A stretch of DNA of 24,943 bases. It comes from Candidatus Krumholzibacteriota bacterium (GTDB lineage Bacteria > Krumholzibacteriota > Krumholzibacteriia > Krumholzibacteriales > Krumholzibacteriaceae). Under the pieces are notes generated by a model. It ran no database searches. It had not been told where the DNA came from and saw only the letters and a program-made list of their open reading frames with translations. Shown here one piece after another: positions 1 through 8,030 of this stretch; positions within the stretch are counted from its first letter, which is position 1, and the number at the start of each line of letters is the position of its first letter. Made by a program: the position numbers and the translations under genes. The DNA is taken from positions 1 to 24,943 of the forward strand of contig DAOVFR010000006.1 in the NCBI GenBank assembly GCA_030672805.1, given 5' to 3'.

Positions 1-293
<293 letters not shown>

Positions 294-390
294 AGTTTTA
301 TCTTTCAAAGACGTTTGAGCGCTTGCCCTGGTTCTGTTGATTGATAGATAATATGACGGCGGGGGGAGATGAGCCCGCGGTATTGGATTT

Positions 391-506
391 TTCGGTGGCG
401 ATAGCGGAGGGGAAACACCCGTTCCCATTCCGAACACGGTAGTTAAGCCCTCCAGCGCCGATGGTACTGCATGGGAGACTGTGTGGGAGAGTAGGTCGCC
501 GCCGGT
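391..506 (+). rRNA. 5S ribosomal RNA
   Basis: This is a typical 5S of about 116 nt, with the signature GGAGGGGAAACACCCG, then CCCATTCCGAACACGG and GTGGGAGAGTAGGTCGCCGCC. The 5' end (TCGGTGGCGA) pairs with the 3' end (TCGCCGCCGG) to form helix I, which fixes both ends to within 1-2 nt. It lies about 100 nt after the 23S end, in the usual 23S-5S order. No tRNA is seen in the spacer. Confidence 0.97.
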
Positions 507-511
507 TTTAA

Positions 512-541
512 AAAAGGGGTTGCTTGATATGCAGCCCCTTT
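512..541 (+). terminator. Rho-independent terminator 1 of the rRNA operon
   Basis: An AAAAGGGGTTGC arm pairs with GCAGCCCCTTTT (one G-U pair) around a short TTGATAT-type loop. It starts 6 nt after the 5S end and finishes in a T run. It is the first of two tandem terminators, as expected after an rRNA operon. Confidence 0.85.
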
Positions 542-547
542 TCATTG

Positions 548-579
548 AAAGAGCTGCCCGATGGGCAGCTCTTTTTTTT
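548..579 (+). terminator. Rho-independent terminator 2 of the rRNA operon
   Basis: A perfect 12-bp stem, AAAGAGCTGCCC / GGGCAGCTCTTT, closes a 3-nt GAT loop and runs into eight T. This is a textbook strong intrinsic terminator. It backs up terminator 1 and isolates the downstream gene from rRNA transcription. Confidence 0.93.
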
Positions 580-640
580 GCCGTGCGTTACGGCAACAAG
601 GCAATTACGAAAGGAGGTGAACCGCATAAGGTCAGACACA

Positions 641-670
641 TTGACGGAGAAAAACGGCTGGGGTTATAAT
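641..670 (+). promoter_or_regulatory. sigma70-type promoter for the GT87 gene
   Basis: TTGACG (641-646) and a perfect TATAAT (665-670) are separated by 18 bp. Transcription would start near 677, giving a leader of about 70 nt before the ATG at 748. It lies after the double rRNA terminator, so the gene needs its own promoter. Confidence 0.75.
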
Positions 671-747
671 CAGCCCCGATAAGATGATGATGTGTAGTGT
701 GATAAATTCCTGATCTGAGACATTGTTTCAGAAGCGCGCCGCAAGCT

Positions 748-2100
748 ATGCGAACTCTTTCAACGTATTGGAATAAACTGTCCTTGTTAACGCGCAGTAT
801 GTGGATTCTGTTCTTACTGAATGGAGTCCTTGCAAGTTACTTGATGTTTCTTCTCACAGGGTACTTGGAAAATACAACGCTTGGATACACAGGGAAATAT
901 GTCTCAGCCCACGCCGGCAGTGATTCCTGGATGCCGATGATTAAAAGCTTAGAGCATCTTCAAAAAAATCCTGAAGTGCCGGTTTATAAAAAGATCTTCT
1001 TTGATGAACACATAAAATTTCAGTACCCGACCAGCAGTTTACTGATCATCGAACTGATTCAAGCTATCCCCGGGATGTCGTCGTTAAAGGCAATAAAATT
1101 GCTCAACGGTCTTTCATGGCTCTCTGTGCTCTTCATTGGTATTCTTACTTCAATGCTTCTGTACAACAGTTCTAGTGTTACACTTGGTCGAAGATTCCAT
1201 GTTACCTCAAAAACAGACACCCTGGCTCTATATTCTGTTATTCTTCTGATCACTCTCACTTTTTATCCAATAACCCGGTCTTTCGTTCTCGGTCAAATTC
1301 AAACAGTGCTAACCCTCATGGGAGCAGCATCATTACTGGCCTGGCAATATGGAAGGAAAAAGACAGCGGGATTACTTATCGGTTTGACTTGTACGGTTAG
1401 TCCTCAATGGGGACTTATTTTATTGTGGGGGTGGTTACGTAGACAATGGGGTATGGCGATAGTCGGTACTATAATGGCAGCCGGTTTTATAGGTATCTCA
1501 ATTTACATGTACGGCTTGCACCATTATGTAGACTATATGTCCGTTCTTTCTTTTCTCTCTCAACATGGAGAGGCATTTTTCCCAAATCAGTCAGTGAATG
1601 GATTAGTAAATCGGTTTCTTTTTAACGGGAATAATCTGCACTGGGCAGCCGATAGCTTCCCTCCTTATAATCCAATAGTCTACGGTTCCACGCTGATATC
1701 CACTTTTCTGATTATCGGTACAGCCTTCCTTTGGAGATGGCGAGATACTGCTGGTGTAAGTGTAACACAGCTTGCAATAATCATGTTGAGTGTTACTATT
1801 GCTTCACCTATTGCATGGGAGCACCATTACGGTATTCTTTTACCTATTTATGCAGTTATAGTGCCTCTCTTGCTGTCAGAGCGAGTGTTCGGGAAATGGA
1901 CTATCGCTTACTTGATATCAGCATTCTTCCTGTCAAGTCAACGGCTTGATGTTACTAACTATTTCGCGGATACGAGGCTAAATGTATTACAATCGTATTT
2001 ATTTTTTGCGGGAATCATGATGCTTTTAGCGTTATATCGTGTAAGCCATAACACGATGAAGTCAGATTACCCATTATCAGCTTTTCCCCCGTACCGATAA
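748..2100 (+). CDS. GT87-type (DUF2029) polyprenol-phosphate-dependent mannosyltransferase-like membrane protein
   Basis: The 450-residue protein has about ten hydrophobic helices. An N-terminal membrane segment (~18-38) is followed by an extracytoplasmic loop with the acidic spot of the GT-C fold (GSDSW, Asp59) and the FQYPTSS motif (91-97), which corresponds to the F-YPP motif of GT87. Family members move a sugar from a polyprenyl phosphate to a lipid or glycan acceptor on the outer face of the inner membrane; donor and acceptor cannot be read here. The start lacks a clear ribosome binding site, but no better upstream start is in frame. The gene is visibly richer in A+T than the rest of the window, which suggests recent acquisition. 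Its last 24 bp overlap the convergent DUF2891 gene. Confidence 0.8.
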   Translation: MRTLSTYWNKLSLLTRSMWILFLLNGVLASYLMFLLTGYLENTTLGYTGKYVSAHAGSDSWMPMIKSLEHLQKNPEVPVYKKIFFDEHIKFQYPTSSLLIIELIQAIPGMSSLKAIKLLNGLSWLSVLFIGILTSMLLYNSSSVTLGRRFHVTSKTDTLALYSVILLITLTFYPITRSFVLGQIQTVLTLMGAASLLAWQYGRKKTAGLLIGLTCTVSPQWGLILLWGWLRRQWGMAIVGTIMAAGFIGISIYMYGLHHYVDYMSVLSFLSQHGEAFFPNQSVNGLVNRFLFNGNNLHWAADSFPPYNPIVYGSTLISTFLIIGTAFLWRWRDTAGVSVTQLAIIMLSVTIASPIAWEHHYGILLPIYAVIVPLLLSERVFGKWTIAYLISAFFLSSQRLDVTNYFADTRLNVLQSYLFFAGIMMLLALYRVSHNTMKSDYPLSAFPPYR

Positions 2101-3228
2101 CAGGTATACGGCGAATGAAGCGAGCCAGTGTTCACCCTCATAATTGCCGCTCTCTATATGTTCCAGTGCCGTCTGCGCATGCAGGCAGGCTGCCTCTTCC
2201 AGGATCGCCCGTCTTGGATCGGTACCAGGCAAAGCGGATGCTATGCCCAGCATACACCATGCGCGGCTCAGGTTCAGTCCATCGAGGTGAACGATCTTCG
2301 GATCGCTTCTATCCGATACTGTCGCGGGGGATAACAAGTTCTCGGGACTGCCATTTATCAGTTCCGGCATAAACTTGCCAAGCCATTCACCATATTCAGT
2401 ATGCGGCAGGATCCTTCTTACCAGATCCGCTTCCATGAGGCAGGGTGAAAAGAAATCGTCGCCGTCGGGTTCCCATCCGCCGGGACATGCCTCGTCGGTC
2501 AGATAATAAGTGATGCTTCTTTCAACGATCAGGCTTTCCAGATCCGTTTTGCCGGCGGCCCGGGCATAATCGAGTGCGAACGCCAGGCCGAAAGCCGTAT
2601 TTGGATGCACCCCCCTTCTGATCGGATAGGTCTGTCTGGGAAGAAAGTCGGTATATCTTTTTACGACGGCCTGGACAAGCGGTTCGAGGTTCCCGGACAA
2701 TTGCAGCACCTCGGGATCATCGGAACACTTCAGTTCCTGAGCCAGCTTCAGCAGCCAGGCCCATCCATAGGTGCGCTCGAATGATTTCCTCTTTTCCTGT
2801 CCGAGGTATTCCGCTTCTGCAAGTATATTCCCGAGGTTCAGGTTTTCCACCAGCGCCTTCAGGATCGCGTCTGCTTCTGGAAGGCCGGGATACATCCTGA
2901 GGAGGCGGGCCAGCATCCAGTGGCCGTGAACTGCCGAGTGCCAGTCGAAACAACCGTAGAAGGACGGATGGAGAGCGCGAGGGCCCTGCACTTCGTCTTC
3001 ATCATGCATCACATGTCCCGGTTTGTTGGGGTATTCCCTGTGCACGCATGCAAGGGTGATACGAGCGAAGGATGAGGCTGTCTCAGGCGTAAGCTTGAGC
3101 TCATCCGCACATGAAATTGCTCCGGGCGCTTTCTTGCCCGTTCCGGCCGTTCCCGGGTAAGTCGGCACACCGAACCCGAGTGAAATAGCCAGCAAACAGG
3201 CGGACAACCGATATATCCGATTTTTCAT
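2077..3228 (-). CDS. DUF2891 family protein, exported
   Basis: The 383-residue protein starts MKNRIYRLSACLLA, a signal peptide of about 30 residues. The body carries the DUF2891 hallmark FYGCFDWHSAVHGHW, plus a later GGWEPDGDDFFSP segment and repeated helical pairs that suggest an alpha-helical barrel. The function of DUF2891 is not established; conserved His, Asp and Trp residues suggest an enzyme or sugar-binding role, which is inference. I chose the ATG at 3228 because GGGAGGA sits just upstream and the signal peptide begins there; the frame stays open further up but that extension looks non-coding. It is transcribed from its own promoter (3248-3276) and ends inside the convergent GT87 gene. 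Confidence 0.85.
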   Translation of the reverse strand: MKNRIYRLSACLLAISLGFGVPTYPGTAGTGKKAPGAISCADELKLTPETASSFARITLACVHREYPNKPGHVMHDEDEVQGPRALHPSFYGCFDWHSAVHGHWMLARLLRMYPGLPEADAILKALVENLNLGNILAEAEYLGQEKRKSFERTYGWAWLLKLAQELKCSDDPEVLQLSGNLEPLVQAVVKRYTDFLPRQTYPIRRGVHPNTAFGLAFALDYARAAGKTDLESLIVERSITYYLTDEACPGGWEPDGDDFFSPCLMEADLVRRILPHTEYGEWLGKFMPELINGSPENLLSPATVSDRSDPKIVHLDGLNLSRAWCMLGIASALPGTDPRRAILEEAACLHAQTALEHIESGNYEGEHWLASFAVYLLSVRGKS

Positions 3229-3247
3229 CCATCCTCCCATGCTTCTG

Positions 3248-3276
3248 TTATTATCGGAATTTCGAATTCCTGTCAA
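3248..3276 (-). promoter_or_regulatory. sigma70-type promoter with palindromic operator in the spacer
   Basis: On the minus strand TTGACA (3276-3271) is followed 17 bp later by TAATAA (3253-3248); GATAAT at 15 bp is an alternative -10. The spacer holds a perfect inverted repeat, GGAATT-TCG-AATTCC (3256-3270). A protein bound there would block RNA polymerase. The leader before the ATG at 3228 would be only about 13 nt, just enough for the GGGAGGA site. Confidence 0.65.
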
Positions 3277-3447
3277 TGTGTATGAGTATGGAACATATGG
3301 TGGTCCCCGTCCGGCAGGGGATGCCGGATCCGGTTGCTGTCCCATTCCTATGTCGTGGCTGAGCGCGTGCCCCGGTTGGGCGGCTCTTATTATTAGGGAT
3401 TGCGATTTTTTTCTGATCATTTAGAATGATTCCGGAGGTGATAAGCA

Positions 3448-3858
3448 ATGGTGAGAAAGATGACAGTCATTTCGGTTCTTGTCGTGTTGTTTGCACTATC
3501 GTTCATCCATGCCGATGAAACACCGGGATTGAAGGTCGAAAGTATCCGTTTCTGCACCGCAGTGGAGGGAAGGCAGCCTACAGGCGTCGATACCGTATTC
3601 ACCGACAGCGTCGAGTGCGTATACTGCTTGACGAAGATCACCGGAGCCGCCGACAGTGTATCCATCTCGCACGTTTGGTATTACGGGGACGAGATCAAGG
3701 CTAAGGTCGACCTTCCGGTGAGATCGGGGGCCTGGCGAACGTGGAGTTCAAAGCGTATTCTGCCGGTATGGACGGGTAAGTGGCGCGTGTTGATCCTGTC
3801 GGATGACGGAAATGTGCTCGGTTCAAAATCATTTACAATAGCGACAAAACCGGAATAA
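3448..3858 (+). CDS. Secreted DUF2914 protein
   Basis: The 136-residue protein has a signal peptide (residues 1-22, ending SFIHA). The rest is one DUF2914 domain, recognised by the spaced features CTAVEGRQPTG, VYCLTKITGA, ISHVWYYGDE, WRTWSSKRIL and GKWRVLILSDDG. The domain is small, beta-rich and of unknown function; it is usually found alone after a signal peptide or appended to membrane proteins. GGAGGTGAT lies 7-15 bases before the ATG, a strong ribosome binding site. A possible promoter (TTGCGA, 16 bp, TAGAAT at 3422-3427) would leave almost no leader, so I do not call it. The gene diverges from DUF2891 and converges on the mannanase. Confidence 0.85.
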   Translation: MVRKMTVISVLVVLFALSFIHADETPGLKVESIRFCTAVEGRQPTGVDTVFTDSVECVYCLTKITGAADSVSISHVWYYGDEIKAKVDLPVRSGAWRTWSSKRILPVWTGKWRVLILSDDGNVLGSKSFTIATKPE

Positions 3859-3905
3859 CCCGCCGGATTGTTTAGGGCACGAGGTTATCTGAAGAGCCGC
3901 CGGTT

Positions 3906-5378
3906 CTAACGGACAAGGACAATTTTTCGTGATTGCGTTTCCCGCATCGTGCTGATCCTGCACAGGTAGACGCCGGAGTCAAGTATGCGCCCCCCGGAAT
4001 CGACGCCACTCCATTCAATGTCATGATACCCCTCGGCTTTTTCCTCGTCGATAAGGCGTATTATCCACCGCCCGGTTACATCATAGATATCTATGGTCAC
4101 CCTGTTTTCCTCCGATATGTAGTAATACAGGGTGGTAACCGGATTGAAGGGGTTCGGATAGTTGAAGAGCTCGAGAAGCTTTGCCTGCGGCTCGGGATTT
4201 CTCACCGGGGTTGGAGTTGCCAGGCCGGTTCGTTCGACTTCATCCTGTATAATATCGATCGTGGAGGTGTCGTCGGGGTAGTAAACGCCGTAGCCGTCGT
4301 AATCGGGATAACCATTGTGGTAGAGAATCCAGAAGTTGCTTCCGTCCCCTCCGTGTCCCGCGAGGATGCCGTAGTAACCGGAAAAGAATGTGTTTCTCGT
4401 GGAGACGCCTCCTCCGCCGTCCCTTTTCTTGCCGAACTCCTCGATGATGATCGGTTTCCCGATTATCGTACCGGCGTCATCGCATTGTCTCGCGAAAAAA
4501 TCCATCGATCTGCTGTAATTCCAGCCCCAGTTGTCGGGCCAGCTGTGAGCGGTGCAAAAATCGATCGTCGGAGTCAGGTGGTTGCGAATAAAGTCGCACC
4601 CCTGCGATCCGTTCAGCCACCAGTAAGGGCTCGATTCGTTATAGAAACCCTCCACCCCGATAGTGACGAGGTGATTGGCGTCAAGAGACTTGATATAGGA
4701 GCTCATCTCCTCGATCCAGCCCTGCAGCTTGTCTCCGGATGGATCAGATGTGCAGCGAGGTTCATTCGCCAATTCCCATGCGAAGATGGCCGGGTCACCC
4801 CGGTAGGAACGTGCGTTATAACAGTTGAATCGATCCACCATCGTTTTGATATGATTCTTGAACCAGACGCGACATGAGTCGTCCGTGTAGAAATCGTCAT
4901 GGGCGGATGCGGTGGGACTCCATTCGACGTATTGATTCATGCCGCCGTAATCGTTCCAGTTGTTGACAAGGGGAAGGATCACTCGCAGGCCAAGGCTGTC
5001 AGCGACGTGAATTACGTAGTCAAGACCACGGAAAACATGATCGTCGTAAACGCGGGGGCTGGTTTGCAGCGCGTTCCATTGATATTCTCCGTCGTTGAAC
5101 GCCCAGGTACGGACAACCTTCAAGCCCATCTCGGAGGATTCTGAAAGGACCTCGCGGACATACCACCTGAGGCTCATCTCTGCGGCGTACACCATCAGGT
5201 AGTAAGTATTCGAACCAGTGTAATAATAGGGCAGTCCGTTCAGAACGAAGCCCGTTTCATCCACCTGGACGTACCCGACCGCCTTCGCCCCGGCTTCGTC
5301 AGGCGGGATCGAAACCGCTGAGATAAGTATAATGGCGACAACCGCAATTAACGGTCCGGGAAAAGACCTGATGCCCAT
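3906..5378 (-). CDS. Secreted GH5 endo-beta-mannanase with C-terminal sorting-type domain
   Basis: The 490-residue protein has a signal peptide (1-31), a TIM-barrel GH5 domain (~34-385) of the mannanase type (GH5_7-like) and a FlgD-like C-terminal domain (~402-490). The acid/base is Glu206 in WELANEPR; the nucleophile is in IIEEFG (Glu313/314), and AHSWPDNW (277-284) matches the substrate-cleft histidine motif. Such enzymes cut beta-1,4-mannan internally. The tail starts FNYPNPFNP and ends RKIVLVR, the pattern of T9SS type A/FlgD-type tails in FCB bacteria, so surface attachment or secretion is likely. Its start lies 6 bp after the stop of the upstream carbohydrate-binding-like gene, so the two form an operon. 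Confidence 0.9.
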   Translation of the reverse strand: MGIRSFPGPLIAVVAIILISAVSIPPDEAGAKAVGYVQVDETGFVLNGLPYYYTGSNTYYLMVYAAEMSLRWYVREVLSESSEMGLKVVRTWAFNDGEYQWNALQTSPRVYDDHVFRGLDYVIHVADSLGLRVILPLVNNWNDYGGMNQYVEWSPTASAHDDFYTDDSCRVWFKNHIKTMVDRFNCYNARSYRGDPAIFAWELANEPRCTSDPSGDKLQGWIEEMSSYIKSLDANHLVTIGVEGFYNESSPYWWLNGSQGCDFIRNHLTPTIDFCTAHSWPDNWGWNYSRSMDFFARQCDDAGTIIGKPIIIEEFGKKRDGGGGVSTRNTFFSGYYGILAGHGGDGSNFWILYHNGYPDYDGYGVYYPDDTSTIDIIQDEVERTGLATPTPVRNPEPQAKLLELFNYPNPFNPVTTLYYYISEENRVTIDIYDVTGRWIIRLIDEEKAEGYHDIEWSGVDSGGRILDSGVYLCRISTMRETQSRKIVLVR

Positions 5379-5384
5379 CCGATG

Positions 5385-6065
5385 TTATTCCTTGAAGATG
5401 TTTTTTATCTTTCCCCAGGAACTGGATTCGACTCCCACGGGTCCGCACAGCGATATGTAGTAGTCAACGCTGACGTTGACCACCTGGTTCTTGTCGCACC
5501 CCAGGCATACACCTGCTGCCTGGAGGAGATCCAGGTTCTTGATGCTGCCGCGGAATGGGGGCGGGCCCCAGCACTGTGCATCCGAGCAGTCAAGCGTTAG
5601 AGCGTTCCATCCGGGATATAGGTGTTTCCACTCGGGAGCTTCGTAGTATTCCCAGTCGTTTCCGGTCTTGACGAAGATGTTGCCCATCAGACCGCCTTCG
5701 CCCGTGAATACGGAGTCGGGAACGAACACGAATACCTGGAAGAATTTTGTAAGGGAGAAATTACCGATTGGGGGCTTTCCCTGGTACCAGTCCTCGGACT
5801 GCACCAGGCAGTAATCCCAGGTCATGTCGTCTCCGCCGGTCAGGTCAAGCGTGACATTGAGCGAGCCTCCCGCTGGATCGAAATGGTAATTATTGCTGCT
5901 CCAGGAGACCGCACAATTACCGCCCACACTCTGCTGGTTTATGTACCAGTTCTGAATATCGGTTGCGAAGTCAAATATCGTTATCCCGCAGCACGGGATA
6001 ACGGGTGAAGTGTTGAAGGCGACAAGAACAGTCACCACGAACAAGAATGTTATAACTTTCTTCAT
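5385..6065 (-). CDS. Secreted protein with mannanase-associated carbohydrate-binding-like domain
   Basis: The 226-residue protein has a signal peptide (1-24) and one beta-rich domain. The order WYINQ, SLNVTLDL, FFQVFVFVPDS, FVKTGNDWEYYEAPEW, GWNALTLD and VSVDYYISL resembles the galactose-binding-like domains attached to bacterial mannanases, where such a module binds mannan. About ten cysteines suggest disulfides. Here the module is a separate protein encoded first in a two-gene operon with the mannanase. The tail SSWGKIKNIF follows a likely linker and is not part of the domain. GGGAGGT precedes the ATG. Mannan binding is inferred from fold pattern and neighbour and has not been shown. Confidence 0.7.
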   Translation of the reverse strand: MKKVITFLFVVTVLVAFNTSPVIPCCGITIFDFATDIQNWYINQQSVGGNCAVSWSSNNYHFDPAGGSLNVTLDLTGGDDMTWDYCLVQSEDWYQGKPPIGNFSLTKFFQVFVFVPDSVFTGEGGLMGNIFVKTGNDWEYYEAPEWKHLYPGWNALTLDCSDAQCWGPPPFRGSIKNLDLLQAAGVCLGCDKNQVVNVSVDYYISLCGPVGVESSSWGKIKNIFKE

Positions 6066-6095
6066 AGGGCCTACCTCCCTGTTTGAAAAAAACGG

Positions 6096-6124
6096 ATTAT
6101 ACCACTGGGGGCGAGATCTGCCAG
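6096..6124 (-). promoter_or_regulatory. sigma70-type promoter of the mannanase operon
   Basis: On the minus strand CTGGCA (6124-6119), a 17-bp spacer and a perfect TATAAT (6101-6096) precede the operon. Initiation near 6089 gives a leader of about 24 nt that includes the GGGAGGT ribosome binding site. Confidence 0.7.
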
Positions 6125-6456
6125 TCCGCGTACAAGGATCGTGATCAATTAATCATTCTTTTGTAGCGGATTAAATCGATGACGAGCAATGTTGCTATAC
6201 CTTTGTGAGCAGAACACGGTTCACATATCTTACCCCTATTAATACATCATTTTACCAGAATTCTACCGTTCTGTCAATTCAATTAGATATCTTGAAGCGG
6301 ACGGAAACGGGAAGGGACATATCGATCTTGTGCGAAAACCGTTGTGTGCATTGCCCTGTTCGCTTAGAAAATATATTGCTGGAAGTCTGCTTTTAAAAGT
6401 ACTCTTAGGGTGCCGATTGGCTGGAATTAATAAACGGTCGGGCCGGGAATGTTGTC
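6125..6456. other. AT-rich intergenic stretch between divergent genes
   Basis: This stretch between the mannanase operon and the methyltransferase gene is AT-rich and holds no convincing gene. One small open frame (6205-6396) lacks a ribosome binding site and family motifs. A loose inverted repeat TTAATC/GATTAA (6149-6174) is present. I could not find a clear promoter for the methyltransferase gene here. Confidence 0.5.
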
Positions 6457-7461
6457 ATGTCTGGTGTAGCAGTGTTCGAGGATACGGATTTTCCAATTGC
6501 GTACGGGGAAGAGATGCTTGCCCGTGTTCTTGCGCTGCACTCCGGGGCCGAGGATCTCCCCGACTACGGCAAGTGGATCCACGACCATATGGGGGGTCGG
6601 GTTGTTGCGTTTCGTAACCGGCTTCTACCCCAGATCAGGGCTTTTACCGACCTTCATGGACTTGACATTCTCGATTTTGGGTGCGGGACCGGAAGTACCA
6701 CGGTTGTTCTGGCCGAGTCCGCGGAAAGCGCCCGGATCACCGCGGTCGACATTGATCCTGGTTCCCTGGAGATTGCGAGATTGCGTTTCGATCATCACGG
6801 AGTTGCTTCGCGGATAACGACGTTCCATATAACCCCGATACATGGGACCGGGGACCTGGATCTACAATCGGAAAGCTTCGATTTCATACTCCTGAATGGC
6901 GTGCTGGAGCACGTTGTTCCGTTCAGGGCCCGGGCCCGGGTTCTTCTCGAGATCTGGAGGGTGTTACGTCCGGGAGGGCTTCTCTTTATCAGTGAAACAC
7001 CTAATCTGCTATGGCCCATTGATCGCCACACGACAGGACTGCCGTTCATTCCGTGGTTGCCTTCCCGTGTGGCGTATCTGGCTGCAGTAGCTTGCAGGCG
7101 CCACAACAGAGGCGCCGATCTCGATGTGCGAGGCCGGCGGGGCATGACCTATTGGGAAATCGTCGGGCCGCTGAAATCGGCGGGGTCCGTAGAGGTGTTG
7201 AATATCATTAAGACCGGGAACCTGCTGTTTCCTGCGGGGATGGGGGCGGGGGATACTGCAAGCTTCAAACGCAAGCTCGGGACGTTCATACTCGAACGCA
7301 TTCTTGGTCAACTACTTACATCACTTGGGGTTCCAGTGGTTGCTGTCGGGCCGTTCATAGAGTACCTTTGCCTTCGAAAACAGCGGACGGCCGACCAATT
7401 TCAGGAAATTAACGGTGTGATCTTGCGGCACTTGAGGAAAAATGGCGAATCTGTATTATAG
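6457..7461 (+). CDS. Class I SAM-dependent methyltransferase
   Basis: The 334-residue protein has a Rossmann methyltransferase core after a ~65-residue N-terminal extension. Motif I is ILDFGCGTGST (71-81), the ribose-binding acid is in TAVDIDP (95-101), the motif IV region is FDFILLNGVLEH (141-152), and LRPGG is at 170-174. This is the Methyltransf_11/25 type. The 140-residue C-terminal part (from LLWPIDRHTTGLPF) is unusual in length and may form a substrate lid. Substrate is unknown; small molecules, lipids or glycans are all possible. The ATG is preceded only by a weak GGGCCGGGA site. The gene stands alone between an AT-rich gap and the RRM leader. Confidence 0.85.
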   Translation: MSGVAVFEDTDFPIAYGEEMLARVLALHSGAEDLPDYGKWIHDHMGGRVVAFRNRLLPQIRAFTDLHGLDILDFGCGTGSTTVVLAESAESARITAVDIDPGSLEIARLRFDHHGVASRITTFHITPIHGTGDLDLQSESFDFILLNGVLEHVVPFRARARVLLEIWRVLRPGGLLFISETPNLLWPIDRHTTGLPFIPWLPSRVAYLAAVACRRHNRGADLDVRGRRGMTYWEIVGPLKSAGSVEVLNIIKTGNLLFPAGMGAGDTASFKRKLGTFILERILGQLLTSLGVPVVAVGPFIEYLCLRKQRTADQFQEINGVILRHLRKNGESVL

Positions 7462-7572
7462 GTAAAAATTGCTTCTGGACAGATTATTAATTTAATGGTT
7501 GTATTTATTGGAATATTCATTATTTTGGTGTAATGGATCGGTGAGTTTGCTGGTGATTTAGAGGAGCAGAAC

Positions 7573-7641
7573 ATGATACCGCTGATGCCCATGCAGGCCT
7601 CCGGGGTATTGTGGTCGTCACAATCTGGAGGTGTGCCTTGA
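7573..7641 (+). CDS. Putative 22-residue leader peptide of the RRM gene
   Basis: The frame begins ATG-ATA-CCG after a good ribosome binding site (GAGGAG 7561-7566, 6-nt spacing) and encodes MIPLMPMQASGVLWSSQSGG plus two residues. Its TGA (7639-7641) overlaps the TTG start of the RRM gene (7638-7640), so the two are placed for translational coupling. It spans the hairpin that hides the RRM ribosome binding site. Peptide sequence itself shows no family. Too short to be sure; the call rests on the site, the overlap and the hairpin. Confidence 0.5.
   Translation: MIPLMPMQASGVLWSSQSGGVP
7598..7631 (+). promoter_or_regulatory. Hairpin sequestering the RRM gene's ribosome binding site
   Basis: ATTGTG (7608-7613) pairs perfectly with CACAAT (7619-7624) around GTCGT. 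Below a small internal loop, CCTCC (7598-7602) pairs with GGAGG (7627-7631), the Shine-Dalgarno of the RRM gene. Ribosomes moving through the leader ORF, or a temperature rise, would open it. The structure is read by eye; its stability was not computed. Confidence 0.55.
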
Positions 7642-7922
7642 AGATTTATGTTGGAAACATGTCGTTTTCAACCACCGAGGATCAGCTTCGAACGAAGTTT
7701 GAAGAACACGGCAAGGTTGATGAAGTAGCTGTAGTCACTGACCGTGACACGGGTCGTCCCCGGGGGTTCGCTTTTGTAACAATGGAGAATCCCGACGAGG
7801 CAAGTAAGGCCATCGAGGCATTGAACGAGACGGATTTAGATGGCCGTACGCTCAAGGTAAACGAAGCCCGGCCTCGAAGAGATTCAGGCGGCGGAGGGCC
7901 GCGACGGAATCCACGTTGGTAA
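7638..7922 (+). CDS. Small RNA-binding protein with one RRM domain
   Basis: The 94-residue protein is a single RRM followed by a short Arg/Gly tail (RPRRDSGGGGPRRNPRW). RNP2 is KIYVGNMSF at the very N-terminus and RNP1 is RGFAFVTM. Such proteins in bacteria and cyanobacteria bind RNA and many respond to cold. I chose the TTG at 7638 because it places RNP2 at residues 2-10, as in the family, and because GGAGGTG lies 5 nt upstream; a GTG at 7611 would add nine residues that fit no RRM. Its stop-start overlap with a leader ORF and the hairpin suggest control of translation. Confidence 0.92.
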   Translation: MKIYVGNMSFSTTEDQLRTKFEEHGKVDEVAVVTDRDTGRPRGFAFVTMENPDEASKAIEALNETDLDGRTLKVNEARPRRDSGGGGPRRNPRW

Positions 7923-8030
7923 CTGTTCCGTGGAAGTGGGCCTTTGCGGGCTTGCCGTTTTCGAAATAATGATTGATAATCCTGCTGCCGTGCAGCAAGC
8001 CTGGCGCGGGGTATCCGTTACTACAGGACA

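Noticed and set aside
3400..3427. TTGCGA/TAGAAT as a promoter for the DUF2914 gene
   Set aside because: Transcription would start inside or at the ribosome binding site, so it would make little useful message.
3933..4877. 314-codon open frame on the forward strand
   Set aside because: It is antisense to the GH5 mannanase and has no ribosome binding site or motif.
6205..6396. 63-codon open frame starting at GTG with CVHCPVR
   Set aside because: No ribosome binding site, no complete metal motif, and AT-rich spacer composition.
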